This document shows, in pieces, positions 35,624-45,228 of a DNA stretch of 64,000 nucleotides (position 1 is its first letter; the number at the start of each line of letters is the position of its first letter). The translations under genes and the position numbers were made by a program. The stretch is from Deltaproteobacteria bacterium (GTDB lineage Bacteria > Myxococcota_A > Polyangia > GCA-2747355). Below the pieces are notes generated by a model. The model saw only the letters and a list, made by a program, of their open reading frames with translations, searched no databases and was not told the origin of the DNA. The stretch spans positions 174,867-238,866 of the forward strand of contig JACKDQ010000008.1 in the NCBI GenBank assembly GCA_020633415.1. The letters are read 5' to 3'.

Positions 35624-36790
35624 ATGCGACAGACGGCAGGCGACCCCTACAACCCCACCGAGTTCCACGCGGCGATGCGCGAGACGCTGCGCCAGTTTTG
35701 CGAACAAGAGGTCGAGCCCCAGGCCGCTGAATACGACGAAAAAGAGGCATTCAATGAGCCACTGTTTCGCCGGTTGGGCGCCGAGCTCAACCTGTTTGGG
35801 TTGACCGTGCCCGAGCAGGACGGCGGCGTTGGCTTAGACGCCGTGGCCTCGGTGATCGCTTGCGAAGAGCTCAGCCGGTGCGATCCTGGGCTGGGGCTGT
35901 CCTACCTTGCGCACGAGGTCTTGTTCGTCAACAACTTCTACCAGAGCGCCAACGACGAGCAGCGCAAGCGCTATCTCGGCCGTGCCGTCGATGGGTCGGC
36001 GATAGCCGGCATGGCGATGACCGAGCCCGGCGCCGGAACCGACGTGTTGGGTATGAAGACTACCGCGGAAAAGCGCGGCGACCGCTACATCCTCAACGGG
36101 GCCAAGCAGTTTTGCACCAACGGTAGCTGCGGCGATTTTTTCCTGGTTTACGCGCGAACTCGACCCGAGCGGCGCGCGGTCAGTGCCTTCGTCGTCGACC
36201 GCGATAGCCCTGGGTTTTCCGTCGGCAAGAAGGAAAAGAAGATGGGAATGCGCGCCTCGCCGACGTCGCAGCTTATCTTCGAGGACTGCGAAGTTCCGGC
36301 CGAGAACCTGCTCGGCGCCGAGGACGGTGCGCTGGTCCATATGATGCGCAATCTCGAGATCGAGCGTGTGACACTTGCCGCTCAGTCGGTGGGGATCGCG
36401 CTACGCTGCATCGAGGAAATGTCGCGCTACGCGATGACCGAGCGCAAGGCGTTCGGTGAACCGCTTAGCGCCTTCGGACAGATTCAACGAATGATCGCCG
36501 AGTCCTTTGCTTACACCGAGGCAGCGCGCGCACTGGTTTATCAGACCGCGCGGATGATCGATCCTGAGCATCGCAACAGTTTAGCCGCGGCGAGCGCGAA
36601 GCTGGTCGCAACGCCGGTTGGTGAGCGTGTTGCTCGCGACGCGATCCAAGTGCTCGGAGGGTACGGCTACACCCGGGACTATCCGGTTGAGCGGCTGCTA
36701 CGCGATGCGATCCTGCTTTCGATCGGTGGCGGGACCAATGAGGCGATGCAGAAAAATATCGTTGCCGACCTGCGGCCACGTTGGGCGTAG
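35624..36790 (+). CDS. Acyl-CoA dehydrogenase (isovaleryl-CoA-type)
   Basis: 388 residues from ATG 35624 with GGGGAGG upstream. All three acyl-CoA dehydrogenase domains are present: MTEPGAGTDV and GAKQFCTNGS for FAD/substrate binding, and a C-terminal helical domain with VLGGYGYTRDYPVERLLRDA. The usual catalytic Glu of the YEGT motif is Gly (IGGGTNEAMQ), but Glu in NLEIERVTLAA sits where isovaleryl-CoA dehydrogenase keeps its base, so the protein is probably active on branched short-chain acyl-CoA (leucine degradation, a precursor route to iso-fatty acids in myxobacteria). It uses FAD and passes electrons to ETF. Divergent from the YbjN operon across 117 bp. No leucine-pathway neighbours are seen. 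Confidence 0.9.
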   Translation: MRQTAGDPYNPTEFHAAMRETLRQFCEQEVEPQAAEYDEKEAFNEPLFRRLGAELNLFGLTVPEQDGGVGLDAVASVIACEELSRCDPGLGLSYLAHEVLFVNNFYQSANDEQRKRYLGRAVDGSAIAGMAMTEPGAGTDVLGMKTTAEKRGDRYILNGAKQFCTNGSCGDFFLVYARTRPERRAVSAFVVDRDSPGFSVGKKEKKMGMRASPTSQLIFEDCEVPAENLLGAEDGALVHMMRNLEIERVTLAAQSVGIALRCIEEMSRYAMTERKAFGEPLSAFGQIQRMIAESFAYTEAARALVYQTARMIDPEHRNSLAAASAKLVATPVGERVARDAIQVLGGYGYTRDYPVERLLRDAILLSIGGGTNEAMQKNIVADLRPRWA

Positions 36791-36833
36791 TGTGGTTGCG
36801 ACACGCGCCCTGGGCCTGTCATAGGAGTCTATT

Positions 36834-37697
36834 GTGAATATCGACCCGATCGATTTCAAAGCGCTCCCCTTGTTCAGCGAGATTTCGGCCGATCAGCTGA
36901 GACCGATCGTCGAGGCCTTGACCGAGCGGACGCTGGCGGATGGTGAGTGCCTGTTTTCTGCCGGCGATCGAGCCGATTCGTTTTTTATTCTGGTTCGCGG
37001 ACAGCTTAGGCTGCTCGGCGGGGATCCGGGGCCACTCGAGCTGCGGCCGCCAGCGTCGTTCGGCGAACTCGGCGCCCTGACTGGTGGTCGGCGCCGGATG
37101 ACAGCTGTCAGCTGCGGCAGCACGGTGGTGTTGCAGATGGCTACGGCGCGGCTCGATAGTTTGGTCGTCGAGCATCCGCAGCTCGGTATCGTCGTCTATC
37201 GTCGTCTGGCGGAGATCGTCGCCGAGAAGCTGCAACGCGACGAGACGCGTCTGGAGGACATGCGCAGCAACCTGATCCGCACGCAGAAACAGATGAAGGC
37301 GATGCGCGACCTGCTGCTAGAGAGCGACGAGACCCCGCTCAGCGGCGCGCTTTATGACCAGCTCCAAGCGCTGATCGATCGCAATCGTCGCGTCAACTAT
37401 CGAGTCCTTCCCGCCGCGATGCTTCCTGCGCGGTTGAGCGTTGATGGCGCTGATTTGCCGATCACTGAGATCGCCCGTACGCGTGCGACTGTGTCTGCAC
37501 CGCCGAGTAAGTTCGCGGTTGGCGACGATTTCTCAGCGGTGCTCAAGTTGGCCGAGACCGAGTTTGCTGTCACCGGGCGCGTCAGGAGCATTGATGGACC
37601 GCGCGTAGAGCTGGCATTCGATCTGCTGATCGACGAATACGCTGCCCAACTCGAAGGCTATTTGTCTCGCCTGCAGATGATCGACTTCGTCGTTTGA
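36834..37697 (+). CDS. cNMP-binding / PilZ-like two-domain protein
   Basis: 287 residues; start GTG 36834 with AGGAG six bases upstream. Residues ~1-120 are a cyclic-nucleotide-binding fold (LPLFSEISADQLRPIVEAL, FILVRGQLRLL, and a phosphate-binding cassette-like FGELGALTGG..R). A coiled-coil segment follows (~120-165). The C-terminal ~100 residues resemble PilZ: RRVNYR supplies the R-x3-R motif, but the second motif (D/N-x-S-x2-G) is degenerate (ITEIARTRATV). No DNA-binding helix-turn-helix is present. It could join cNMP and c-di-GMP signals, but c-di-GMP binding is doubtful. Tail-to-tail overlap of 40 bp with the next gene. Confidence 0.8.
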   Translation: MNIDPIDFKALPLFSEISADQLRPIVEALTERTLADGECLFSAGDRADSFFILVRGQLRLLGGDPGPLELRPPASFGELGALTGGRRRMTAVSCGSTVVLQMATARLDSLVVEHPQLGIVVYRRLAEIVAEKLQRDETRLEDMRSNLIRTQKQMKAMRDLLLESDETPLSGALYDQLQALIDRNRRVNYRVLPAAMLPARLSVDGADLPITEIARTRATVSAPPSKFAVGDDFSAVLKLAETEFAVTGRVRSIDGPRVELAFDLLIDEYAAQLEGYLSRLQMIDFVV

Positions 37698-38776
37698 GTC
37701 TGGGGGCGGCTGTTGGCGCGCTGCTCGCGGCGCCGCAACGCAAGAAGCACCAGCAGCAAGGCCAACGTCGTTCGCCAAGGACTATCGCTCGTGGCGATCA
37801 CTGCGCACCCGCGGCTTGCCGCACCTTCAGTCTTCGGCTGGCTGCTCGTCGATGGGGTGCTGTCTTCCCAGCGACCATTTTCTTCGTTGCAGCGCTTTTG
37901 CGGCGCAGGGAATGTTTCGCGGGGGATAGTCTGGACGTTCGCTGTGCTGACACAGGCGAGCGGACCATCGTCGAGCGTAACGCCGCTCAGTGTGTCAGCG
38001 ACCACTCGGAAGCAGGGATTGGCGCCGTATTTGTCGGCGTTGACGGTGATCTGCTGTGGTCCGTCGCTCGCCGGATGATCGAGCGCTCGTGTCGTGACCT
38101 GTCCGTTGCTGTCCACCTCGAGCAGTCGGTAGGCGAAGCCCGCACGCCCCCAAGTCGGGTCGAGCAGCGGCCGGTAGCCGATGGCGATCATCTTCGTGTA
38201 GCGCCAGCCGGTCTGCAGGATATCCGGGCATTGGCCCGGCCAATGCGTCCCCTCGCACCAGCTGTAGTCGGCCGCTTTGACCTCGGTCACCGTTGCTGAA
38301 GTGGCTCCGGCGAAGGCCGGTGGCGTGGACGCACGGGCTGTTGGTACATCGCTGACGATGAACGAGGCGGCGAACTCGCCGTAGCTGCCGGCTATCCTGT
38401 AGCGATGTCCGGCGACTAGTTGGCTTTCGGGCAAAAAGCGCATCGTCCCGACGCGTTCTTCGGGATCGGCTAGGCCGACAAGTCCCTCGCTGGTGCTTCC
38501 CTCGACCCGTTGGCCTGTCGTCAGGTCCTCAAGCACCAATGTTTCAGCGACCTCTGACGCAGATTGCCAGGGGAGATTCTCCGACATCTGTCGGTCAATG
38601 ATCGCCCAGTGCACGATCAGCGGTTGGTCGACGGCGACCTCGGTGGCCCCATCGCCGGGTACGCTGGCGACGACGACGCGCATCCGGGGATTTGTGCAGG
38701 GGCGCGCGGTCTGTGCGCACAACGTGGCCGCGAAAAATGAAAAGAGTCCAACAACTGACAAAGGCGTCCGTTTCAT
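37658..38776 (-). CDS. Exported protein with MYXO-CTERM tail, unknown function
   Basis: 372 residues from ATG 38776, chosen for its signal peptide (MKRTPLSVVGLFSFFAATLC); an upstream frame extends to 38965 but would overlap glpD. A Big-like/Ig-fold segment (VVVASVPGDGATEVAVDQPLIVHW) follows, resembling bacterial Ig-like domains that define extracellular domains. The middle part (to ~300) is beta-rich with scattered Cys and Trp (SWCEGTHWPGQCPD). The C-terminus RGCAVIATS...TTLALLLVLLALRRRE is a MYXO-CTERM-type sorting tail. Probably surface-anchored; role unknown. Its 3' end overlaps the cNMP/PilZ-like gene by 40 bp in opposite orientation. Confidence 0.8.
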   Translation of the reverse strand: MKRTPLSVVGLFSFFAATLCAQTARPCTNPRMRVVVASVPGDGATEVAVDQPLIVHWAIIDRQMSENLPWQSASEVAETLVLEDLTTGQRVEGSTSEGLVGLADPEERVGTMRFLPESQLVAGHRYRIAGSYGEFAASFIVSDVPTARASTPPAFAGATSATVTEVKAADYSWCEGTHWPGQCPDILQTGWRYTKMIAIGYRPLLDPTWGRAGFAYRLLEVDSNGQVTTRALDHPASDGPQQITVNADKYGANPCFRVVADTLSGVTLDDGPLACVSTANVQTIPRETFPAPQKRCNEENGRWEDSTPSTSSQPKTEGAASRGCAVIATSDSPWRTTLALLLVLLALRRREQRANSRPQTQTTKSIICRRDK

Positions 38777-38925
38777 GGGCCGACAAAGAGCAGGAATCGT
38801 ACCGCGCGACGGCCGCCTGAAATCGGGGGGTTGCAGCCTTGTTTGAGTCAGACTGTGCCAACATCGGGCGTTGAACATCGGCTGGCTGTCAGGGCATGCT
38901 GCAAAAGCTGCGCGCTGAGAGATGA

Positions 38926-40602
38926 CTAGGCGGCAGTCAGCGAGCGGCGAATCTCCCGCCGCCAAAGGCGATTTCGTTCGACTTCGCTGCGGTAGCTCGC
39001 GATGCGCGCCTGCTGAGTCGCCTGATCCCAGCCGAGCTCGGCGGTGAGCAATCGGGCAGCTTGGTCGATCGCGCCCAGGCCTTGATCGCGATCGCGAAAG
39101 AAGATCGCCGTTCGGCGGATGAAGAAGTCCTCCAGCGTCAATACGAGCTCAGTGCGCGCCCCGTAAATCAATTGCGCCCAGACATCCGTTCCGCCGGCGA
39201 CGATCGGTTGGGCGAGGGTCGGGTCTTCTGCGACGAGTAGTTCGAGCGCCAGCGCGCGTACGCCGTAGCTTTGCGCCAAGTGCCTGCCGATCGCCGTGCT
39301 GCGGAACGTTTTTGACAGCCGCGCTGCGAGGCGATCGAGGTCGGCGTCTGAGGACAAACCCACGCCGCCGGGCAAGGGAATGTGTGCGGTGGGGGCGGGT
39401 GCAGCGGGTAGGGGGCCACCGCGTTCAGCGAGCAGCTCAGCGACGCGGTCGACGCACTCCGAGGCCATCTTTCGGTACGTCGTCAGCTTCCCGCCAGCGA
39501 TCGTCACCCAGCCATGAAGCATCACGTCGATCCGATGCTCACGGCTGATCGCCCCGGGGCTATCGTTGTCGTCTTGAGCGACGAGTGGTCGTACGCCAGC
39601 CCAATTGGAGATGATATCCTCGTCGGTGACGCGAGCGTCGGGGAAGTGTGCGTTGGCCACCTCCAGCAGGTACTCGACATCGTCGCCAGTCGCTCTGACC
39701 TCACCTGGGTCGGCGGCGTAGATCGTGTCGGTCGTGCCAACCACGGTGTGCTCGAAGTAAGGCAGCGCGAACATTACCCGTCGGTCCACCGCGTTTTGCA
39801 GAACGACCGCAGCGTCGATCGGAATGCGTTCGCGCGGCAAGACGATGTGCACGCCCTTGGTCGGTCGTAGTGGTTTGCGTGTGCTTCCGCCGCGTCGCAA
39901 CACGTCATCGGCCCACGGTCCAGCAGCGCAGACCACCGTCCGAGCGGCGACGCTGGCGGCGGCTCCGTCTAGCATGTCTTGGAGCTCAAGGCGGTTCAGC
40001 GTGCCGCGAACGACGCGGAGGACTTTCAGCCGCGAGAGCGCGATGGCGCCGGCTTGCTGGGCGGCCAAGACGTTTTCCAGCACCATCCGTGCGTCGTCGG
40101 TTTGATAGTCATAGTAGGCCATGGCGCCGCGAAGACCATCGTGTAGCAGTGGCGGCATCGCGTCGCGTATGTCGCTGCTACGCAGCCGCCTATGCGGGCG
40201 GTAGTTGCGGTAGAGGGCGAGGACGTCGTAGAGCCACATGCCGAGGTTGACGACAAACATCCCGCGCGGCGAGTCGTCGTAGATCGGGAAGATAAAACGG
40301 ATCGGTCGGGCAATGTGGCGGGCACGTCGGGCGAGGATCGTACGCTCGGTGAGCGCCTCAAAGACCAGAGAAAACTCAGCGTGCTCGAGGTAGCGGACAC
40401 CGCCATGAAGCAGCCCGCTCGAACGGCTTGAGGTGCCGGCGCCGAAGTCGTCCTGCTCGAGCAGCACGACCGAGTAGCCACGCAGTGCGGCGTCGCGGGC
40501 GATCGCCGCGCCGTTGATGCCGCCGCCGATAATCGCGATGTCGAACACGCGTTCGGCAAGCTGAGCACGAATTCGCGCGCGCTGATTGGTCGATGCACTC
40601 AT
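38926..40602 (-). CDS. glpD: Aerobic glycerol-3-phosphate dehydrogenase
   Basis: 558 residues, normal for GlpD. FAD Rossmann motif DIAIIGGGINGAAIARDAA near residue 21, then GAGTSSRSSGLLHGGVRYLE, the signature region of the family. Further matches: TKGVHIVLP, VGTTDTIY, WAGVRPLV and TIAGGKLTTYR. It oxidises glycerol-3-phosphate to dihydroxyacetone phosphate, feeding electrons to quinones at the membrane. It follows aspS by 22 bp on the same strand. The product DHAP is also the backbone for ether-lipid synthesis, so a link to the AGPS-like gene a few kb away is possible; in some actinobacteria the two genes are adjacent. Confidence 0.95.
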   Translation of the reverse strand: MSASTNQRARIRAQLAERVFDIAIIGGGINGAAIARDAALRGYSVVLLEQDDFGAGTSSRSSGLLHGGVRYLEHAEFSLVFEALTERTILARRARHIARPIRFIFPIYDDSPRGMFVVNLGMWLYDVLALYRNYRPHRRLRSSDIRDAMPPLLHDGLRGAMAYYDYQTDDARMVLENVLAAQQAGAIALSRLKVLRVVRGTLNRLELQDMLDGAAASVAARTVVCAAGPWADDVLRRGGSTRKPLRPTKGVHIVLPRERIPIDAAVVLQNAVDRRVMFALPYFEHTVVGTTDTIYAADPGEVRATGDDVEYLLEVANAHFPDARVTDEDIISNWAGVRPLVAQDDNDSPGAISREHRIDVMLHGWVTIAGGKLTTYRKMASECVDRVAELLAERGGPLPAAPAPTAHIPLPGGVGLSSDADLDRLAARLSKTFRSTAIGRHLAQSYGVRALALELLVAEDPTLAQPIVAGGTDVWAQLIYGARTELVLTLEDFFIRRTAIFFRDRDQGLGAIDQAARLLTAELGWDQATQQARIASYRSEVERNRLWRREIRRSLTAA

Positions 40603-40624
40603 CGGGCAGTGACCCTCTTGGGTT

Positions 40625-42457
40625 CTAACCGCTTGTCTTCTTTGTGATCCTCAAGTTGAGCTCGTCGAGCTGTTTTGGATCGATCGGATTCGGCGCGTCC
40701 GACATCAGGCAGGTGCCCTTTTGGGTCTTGGGAAAGGCGATCACCTCGCGCAATGACTCGGAGTTGCAGAGCAACATCACCAGGCGATCGAAACCGATGG
40801 CGATTCCGCCGTGCGGCGGTGGGCCGTAGCGAAATGCTTCGAGCAAGAAGCCGAACTTCTCCTCCGCTTCAGCCTCGCTCAATTGCAGGGCGTCGAATAC
40901 GGCGCGCTGCACTTGCTCTTGGTGAATACGGATCGATCCGCCGGCGACTTCAACGCCATTGAGTACGAAATCATAGGCCCGCGCTCGAATGTTTTCGCGT
41001 TCGCCAGCTTGTAGGGCGGCCAAATCGGCGGTGTTGGGCGCGGTGAAGGGATGGTGGCAGGCCGTCCACTCGCCGGTTTCCTCACTGCGCTCGAACAGCG
41101 GAAACTCGGTGATCCATACCGGTGCCCAAGCAACATTGCTGACGGCGAAGCGCTGAGCCATCTGCTGACGAAGCAACGATAGCGCGTTGTTGGCGATGTT
41201 CGCTTGGTCAGCCAAAAAGAGCAGCACGTCGCCTTCTTCGGCTCGTGTTCGCTCGCCGATCGATTGCATTGTCGCGGCGTCGAGATTCTTGGCAAAGGGG
41301 GCTTGCCACACTTTGTCCTGTTGGATTCGGGCGTAGGCCACACCTTTTGCGCCGACCGGCTTAACGAGTGCCGGAAGTCCGTCGAGGTCTTTACGCGAGA
41401 GTTCGCTGGCGGCTCCCGGCAAACGCAGCACCTTGACGATGCCGCCCGCAGCAACTGCTTGCGAGAACACTCGGAATCCGCAGTCGACGACCAGGTCGGA
41501 GATCTCGCAGAGCGGAAGCTCGTAGCGCAGGTCCGGTTTGTCTGTGCCGTAGGTACCGATCGCTTCGGCGTAGCTCAGCCGCGGAAACGGCACCGGCAGG
41601 TCGATACCCAATACATCGCGGAACACCCGCTGCATCAGCTGCTCGGTCAGCGCGTAGATTTGATCTTCGACGGCGAAGGAGAGCTCGATGTCGACCTGGG
41701 TGAACTCGGGTTGACGATCGCCACGCAGGTCCTCGTCGCGAAAGCAGCGAACGACCTGGTAGTAGCGGTCGAACCCCGAGACCATCAATAGCTGCTTGTA
41801 AATTTGCGGCGACTCAGCGAGCGCGTAGAAACTGCCTTCTGTCAGACGGCTCGGCACGACGAAATTTCGTGCGCCGCCCGGCGTGTTCTTGACCAAGAAC
41901 GGTGTCTCTGTTTCGAGAAATCCGGCCTGATCGAGGCCCTCGCGCACCGCGCGGCTGGTCGCGGCGCGGATCGCAAAGTTGCGCGCCAGCTCCGGACGAC
42001 GAAGGTCGAGATAGCGGTGGCGCAAGCGAAGCGCCTCGCGCGTCTCGATCCCATCCTCGATCTGAAACGGTGGCGTTTCGGCACGCGAGAAGATCTCTAG
42101 CTGGTCGGCCAACAGTTCGATCTCGCCGGTGGGAAGCTTGGGGTTGATGTTCTCGCCGCGGCTGATCACCTTCCCGCTTACGCCGATGCAAAACTCGCTG
42201 CGCAATTGCGCCGCAGCCCCATGGGCGGCGGCGTTGCCATCGGGGCGAAAAACGACCTGCGTGATGCCGTAGCGGTCTCGCAGGTCGACAAAGATCGCTC
42301 CACCGTGGTCGCGGCGCGTGGCAACCCAGCCGAAGAGGGTGGCGCGCTGCCCGACGTTATCCTTGCTGAGTTGGTCACATCGGTGTGTGCGTCCAGCTTG
42401 TAGCAGCGCGTCGTGTTGTGGGCTCGGAGAAGATTCGCTTTGAGATTGTTGAGACAT
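40625..42457 (-). CDS. aspS: Aspartyl-tRNA synthetase (bacterial type)
   Basis: 610 residues, the length of bacterial-type AspRS. An N-terminal anticodon-binding OB fold (GWVATRRDHGGAIFVDLRDR), class II motif 2 (FRDEDLRGDRQPEFTQVD), an inserted GAD domain (~300-420) and motif 3 (GIAIGFDRLVMLL) are all present. It charges tRNA-Asp; whether it also charges tRNA-Asn depends on the presence of AsnRS and GatCAB, not visible here. It is 77 bp after the amidase stop and 22 bp before glpD on the same strand. Confidence 0.97.
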   Translation of the reverse strand: MSQQSQSESSPSPQHDALLQAGRTHRCDQLSKDNVGQRATLFGWVATRRDHGGAIFVDLRDRYGITQVVFRPDGNAAAHGAAAQLRSEFCIGVSGKVISRGENINPKLPTGEIELLADQLEIFSRAETPPFQIEDGIETREALRLRHRYLDLRRPELARNFAIRAATSRAVREGLDQAGFLETETPFLVKNTPGGARNFVVPSRLTEGSFYALAESPQIYKQLLMVSGFDRYYQVVRCFRDEDLRGDRQPEFTQVDIELSFAVEDQIYALTEQLMQRVFRDVLGIDLPVPFPRLSYAEAIGTYGTDKPDLRYELPLCEISDLVVDCGFRVFSQAVAAGGIVKVLRLPGAASELSRKDLDGLPALVKPVGAKGVAYARIQQDKVWQAPFAKNLDAATMQSIGERTRAEEGDVLLFLADQANIANNALSLLRQQMAQRFAVSNVAWAPVWITEFPLFERSEETGEWTACHHPFTAPNTADLAALQAGERENIRARAYDFVLNGVEVAGGSIRIHQEQVQRAVFDALQLSEAEAEEKFGFLLEAFRYGPPPHGGIAIGFDRLVMLLCNSESLREVIAFPKTQKGTCLMSDAPNPIDPKQLDELNLRITKKTSG

Positions 42458-42534
42458 GGTCCGTGGTCGCGAAGAAGGATGCGACGCTCCGATTATGCGC
42501 AGCTTGGGCGTTTGTCACAAGCCCCGAGCGTTTG

Positions 42535-45228
42535 TTAGCGTCGATCGCGAGGTTTGCGCCCTCGTCGAGTGCACAGCAGCCATAGCGCGAGTAGCGTGGC
42601 GGCAAATGGCCCGCCGTTTGTTTTGGGCGTGACGCTGCAACAACCATCGCCCGGCGGGATGAACATGGCGTAGTCGCCCCCCATGCCACCGTCGGTGATC
42701 GGCGTCGTCGGCAATTGACAGAACTGCAGCAGGCGTTGCAGCAGCTGCGCATGGCCATTGGCCGAGGTGATCGCCTCCAGCGGAAAGCCGAACAACAGTC
42801 GGCATCCCGCACCCTGGGCTGCGGCGGTGGCGGCGGTGCCGCCCGACGTGTAGTTCGCAGCGATCTCGCCGCCGAGCGAAGATAGGCGGTCGACGTCGGA
42901 TACGGCGTAGGGGAGCATATCAGCCGAGCTCAGCGCGAGTGTCGGCAGATCGGAAAATGGCCCCGACCCGCCGCTGACGCTCGACGCGGCGGTCGTTCCC
43001 TGGGCTGCCGTGTGCAACGCGTCGAGCAAGGCGCGATCGCTACTATCACCCGCGGCGAGCGTGCGAGCCAACGTCGCCCCGCTGAGCACGAGGCCAATGC
43101 CGGCGTTGGCCGCTTCGAGCAGTAGCGCACGGGAGGTCGACGTCAGCGCGCGTTGCGCATCGACGCCTAGTCCGCTGTGCCAGAGCAGGTATTGGTAGTC
43201 GGTAGGCCGGATGAGTCCCTCGCTGATCGCTTGGTGGGTGGCAGAATCGAAACTGCCGGCGCCAGCTGTGGCCAGAGCGCGGCCGTGCCGGTCGAGTTGC
43301 CCGGCGTGGTTCATCTTCTCGAGAAGCAAGCGCCCCACCTGGCCGAGCGATGGATAACTGCGCAGCACGCTCATCGTCGCATCCTGGCGATCGAAGCCGT
43401 CGACCAACAAGATCCCTCGCGGCGTGCCGGCGACGCCGATGGCGATCACCTTGCTGGGCAGCGATTCACCACCGCCGTTGACGGCGGTGATCCGAAAAAA
43501 GAATGCCGCCGCCGAGCCGGGCAACGTGGCGGTGTACGATGGGCTGCTGCCGACATCGATGCCATCGTCAAAGGCTAAACCGTCGGTACTGGTGTAGATC
43601 CGATAGCTCGTCGCTGAATCGAAAACGTTGGTAACTGCCGCTGGCGGGCTCCAGGCGATCCTCACCGACCGCTGGCCAAGGTGCCGTGCAACGATCGCCA
43701 CTGGAGCGTCCGGGACGAGGCGTCGCGGAATGTTATCGCGCTCGGCAAAGTATTCGACGATGCCGCGGTAGATGCCGCGAGCAACCGCGCGACGAAATGC
43801 CGGCTCGCGCAGCTGTGCTGCGTCGTCGGTCTGATCGTGAAAGGCGACTTCGAGCAGCGTCGCGGGGATCTCATCCTGGTAAGCGGGATTGATCTCGCCA
43901 AAGTACGCTGAACGGACGCCGCGATCTTTCCAAGATGGGTCGACCTCGGCGCGGATCACGTCGACCACTGCATCGTGCACCGCTTTTGCCAGCTCAGGCG
44001 AGCGCAGCGCGATCGCCGCGCTCGTTGGCGCGTAGGAGCCGTTAGGCGGGTTTGTGCCGTAGACGTAGGTTTCCGTGCCGCGTCCTCCTACGGCGTTACT
44101 GTGATAGGAAACGTAGACGGCGTCCTCACCGTCGCCGTGATGCCAATCGGTGAACCGCGAGCGTGCGCTGACGTCATCGTCCCGGTCAGAGCTGCCGCTG
44201 CGGTCGTACACTGAGGCGGGAGCGCCTGCGAATTGTGCGTGGTAGCGCGCGCATTGATCGTAGCGTGGTTGTCCCGAGACGCCGCCGCCGCGGTCGATGA
44301 TGCCACTTCCGCCGCCGATGCGTACCGCGTCGATCGAGACGTTTGCCTCGGGATTGACGCTGGCGTCCGCCGAACGGTTGGTGACGATCAGCGCACCGAT
44401 CGATTCGTTTTGGCCGGCACGAAAATAAAAGCGCCCCAACAACACCCACGTGCTGCCGTGGCGGCGCTGGTCGACGAGAAATGTCGTTCTGCCACCGGGG
44501 TGAACGACAATATGTTCGGCATCGGAGACCCGAGCCGAGTACATCGAGTAGGCGATGTATAGGTTGTAGTAGCCGCTTTTCGGCACATCGAGCACGAAGG
44601 TCGCGCGCGCCGTCTCATTGGTCGAGGCCAACATCAGTCGGTTGGTGCCCTGTGAAAACGGGTTGGTGCTGCCGGTGATCGTCCCGTTGGGAACGCGAAA
44701 ACCGTCGAGCGTCGAGTTGCTAAAGGCCGAGCTGTCACCGGTTTCGCGATAGCTGCCGTTGCCTCCGCCGTCGTTGTCGACGATCGCCCACTCGGGTGTC
44801 GGATCGAGTTCGCGGATCCCGACGACTTGTGCTCCCGCAGCTTGCAGCAGCGGCACAAGAAACTGCGTCACCCCGTCGGCGTTGCCCATGTCTTCGACGA
44901 TGCCGAGGTTATTGCCGCGCTGCGTTCGCCAGGCGCCCTGATCGGGCAGATAGGTCCAGCCGTGGCCTGGGCTGAGGTAGATCACCTTACCGCTCAGTGC
45001 ACCGATCGGTTGGTTGGCTGGTCCCCAGAAGACCGCGTTGCGCCGGATCCGGCGCACGCCGGCGCTGGCACCGCGATGTTCGTGGAGGCGTGCCCTGACG
45101 GGCGGGACAGTTTCGCCGGGGCGCTGACCGGTGGCCTCGATCTCGGTAGCAAACTCGGTTTGTTGTCCCTGTCCCCAGGCCAGGCTGAACGGGATCAGCA
45201 GCCAGAGACAGGCCAAGCAGGCGCGCAT
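42535..45228 (-). CDS. Large exported N-acetylmuramoyl-L-alanine amidase, MYXO-CTERM
   Basis: 897 residues. A signal peptide (to ~AWGQ) precedes an Amidase_3 domain split by an insert: SPGHGWTY (zinc His, about 87) at the start and YVSYHSNAV...LLEVAFHDQTDD at the end. The ~140-residue insert (VLDVPKSGYYNLYIAY..., LLGRFYFRAG) matches golvesin/xanthan-lyase-type carbohydrate-binding domains. A fibronectin type III-like domain follows (VPDAPVAIVARHL...AWSPPAAVTN), then an ~250-residue C-terminal region resembling a GATase-like or FlhA-unrelated alpha/beta fold, and a MYXO-CTERM-type tail (GDGCCSV, helix, RRGRK). It should cleave the amide between MurNAc and the stem peptide. Divergent from the sigma-54-controlled fusion gene. 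Confidence 0.9.
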   Translation of the reverse strand: MRACLACLWLLIPFSLAWGQGQQTEFATEIEATGQRPGETVPPVRARLHEHRGASAGVRRIRRNAVFWGPANQPIGALSGKVIYLSPGHGWTYLPDQGAWRTQRGNNLGIVEDMGNADGVTQFLVPLLQAAGAQVVGIRELDPTPEWAIVDNDGGGNGSYRETGDSSAFSNSTLDGFRVPNGTITGSTNPFSQGTNRLMLASTNETARATFVLDVPKSGYYNLYIAYSMYSARVSDAEHIVVHPGGRTTFLVDQRRHGSTWVLLGRFYFRAGQNESIGALIVTNRSADASVNPEANVSIDAVRIGGGSGIIDRGGGVSGQPRYDQCARYHAQFAGAPASVYDRSGSSDRDDDVSARSRFTDWHHGDGEDAVYVSYHSNAVGGRGTETYVYGTNPPNGSYAPTSAAIALRSPELAKAVHDAVVDVIRAEVDPSWKDRGVRSAYFGEINPAYQDEIPATLLEVAFHDQTDDAAQLREPAFRRAVARGIYRGIVEYFAERDNIPRRLVPDAPVAIVARHLGQRSVRIAWSPPAAVTNVFDSATSYRIYTSTDGLAFDDGIDVGSSPSYTATLPGSAAAFFFRITAVNGGGESLPSKVIAIGVAGTPRGILLVDGFDRQDATMSVLRSYPSLGQVGRLLLEKMNHAGQLDRHGRALATAGAGSFDSATHQAISEGLIRPTDYQYLLWHSGLGVDAQRALTSTSRALLLEAANAGIGLVLSGATLARTLAAGDSSDRALLDALHTAAQGTTAASSVSGGSGPFSDLPTLALSSADMLPYAVSDVDRLSSLGGEIAANYTSGGTAATAAAQGAGCRLLFGFPLEAITSANGHAQLLQRLLQFCQLPTTPITDGGMGGDYAMFIPPGDGCCSVTPKTNGGPFAATLLALWLLCTRRGRKPRDRR

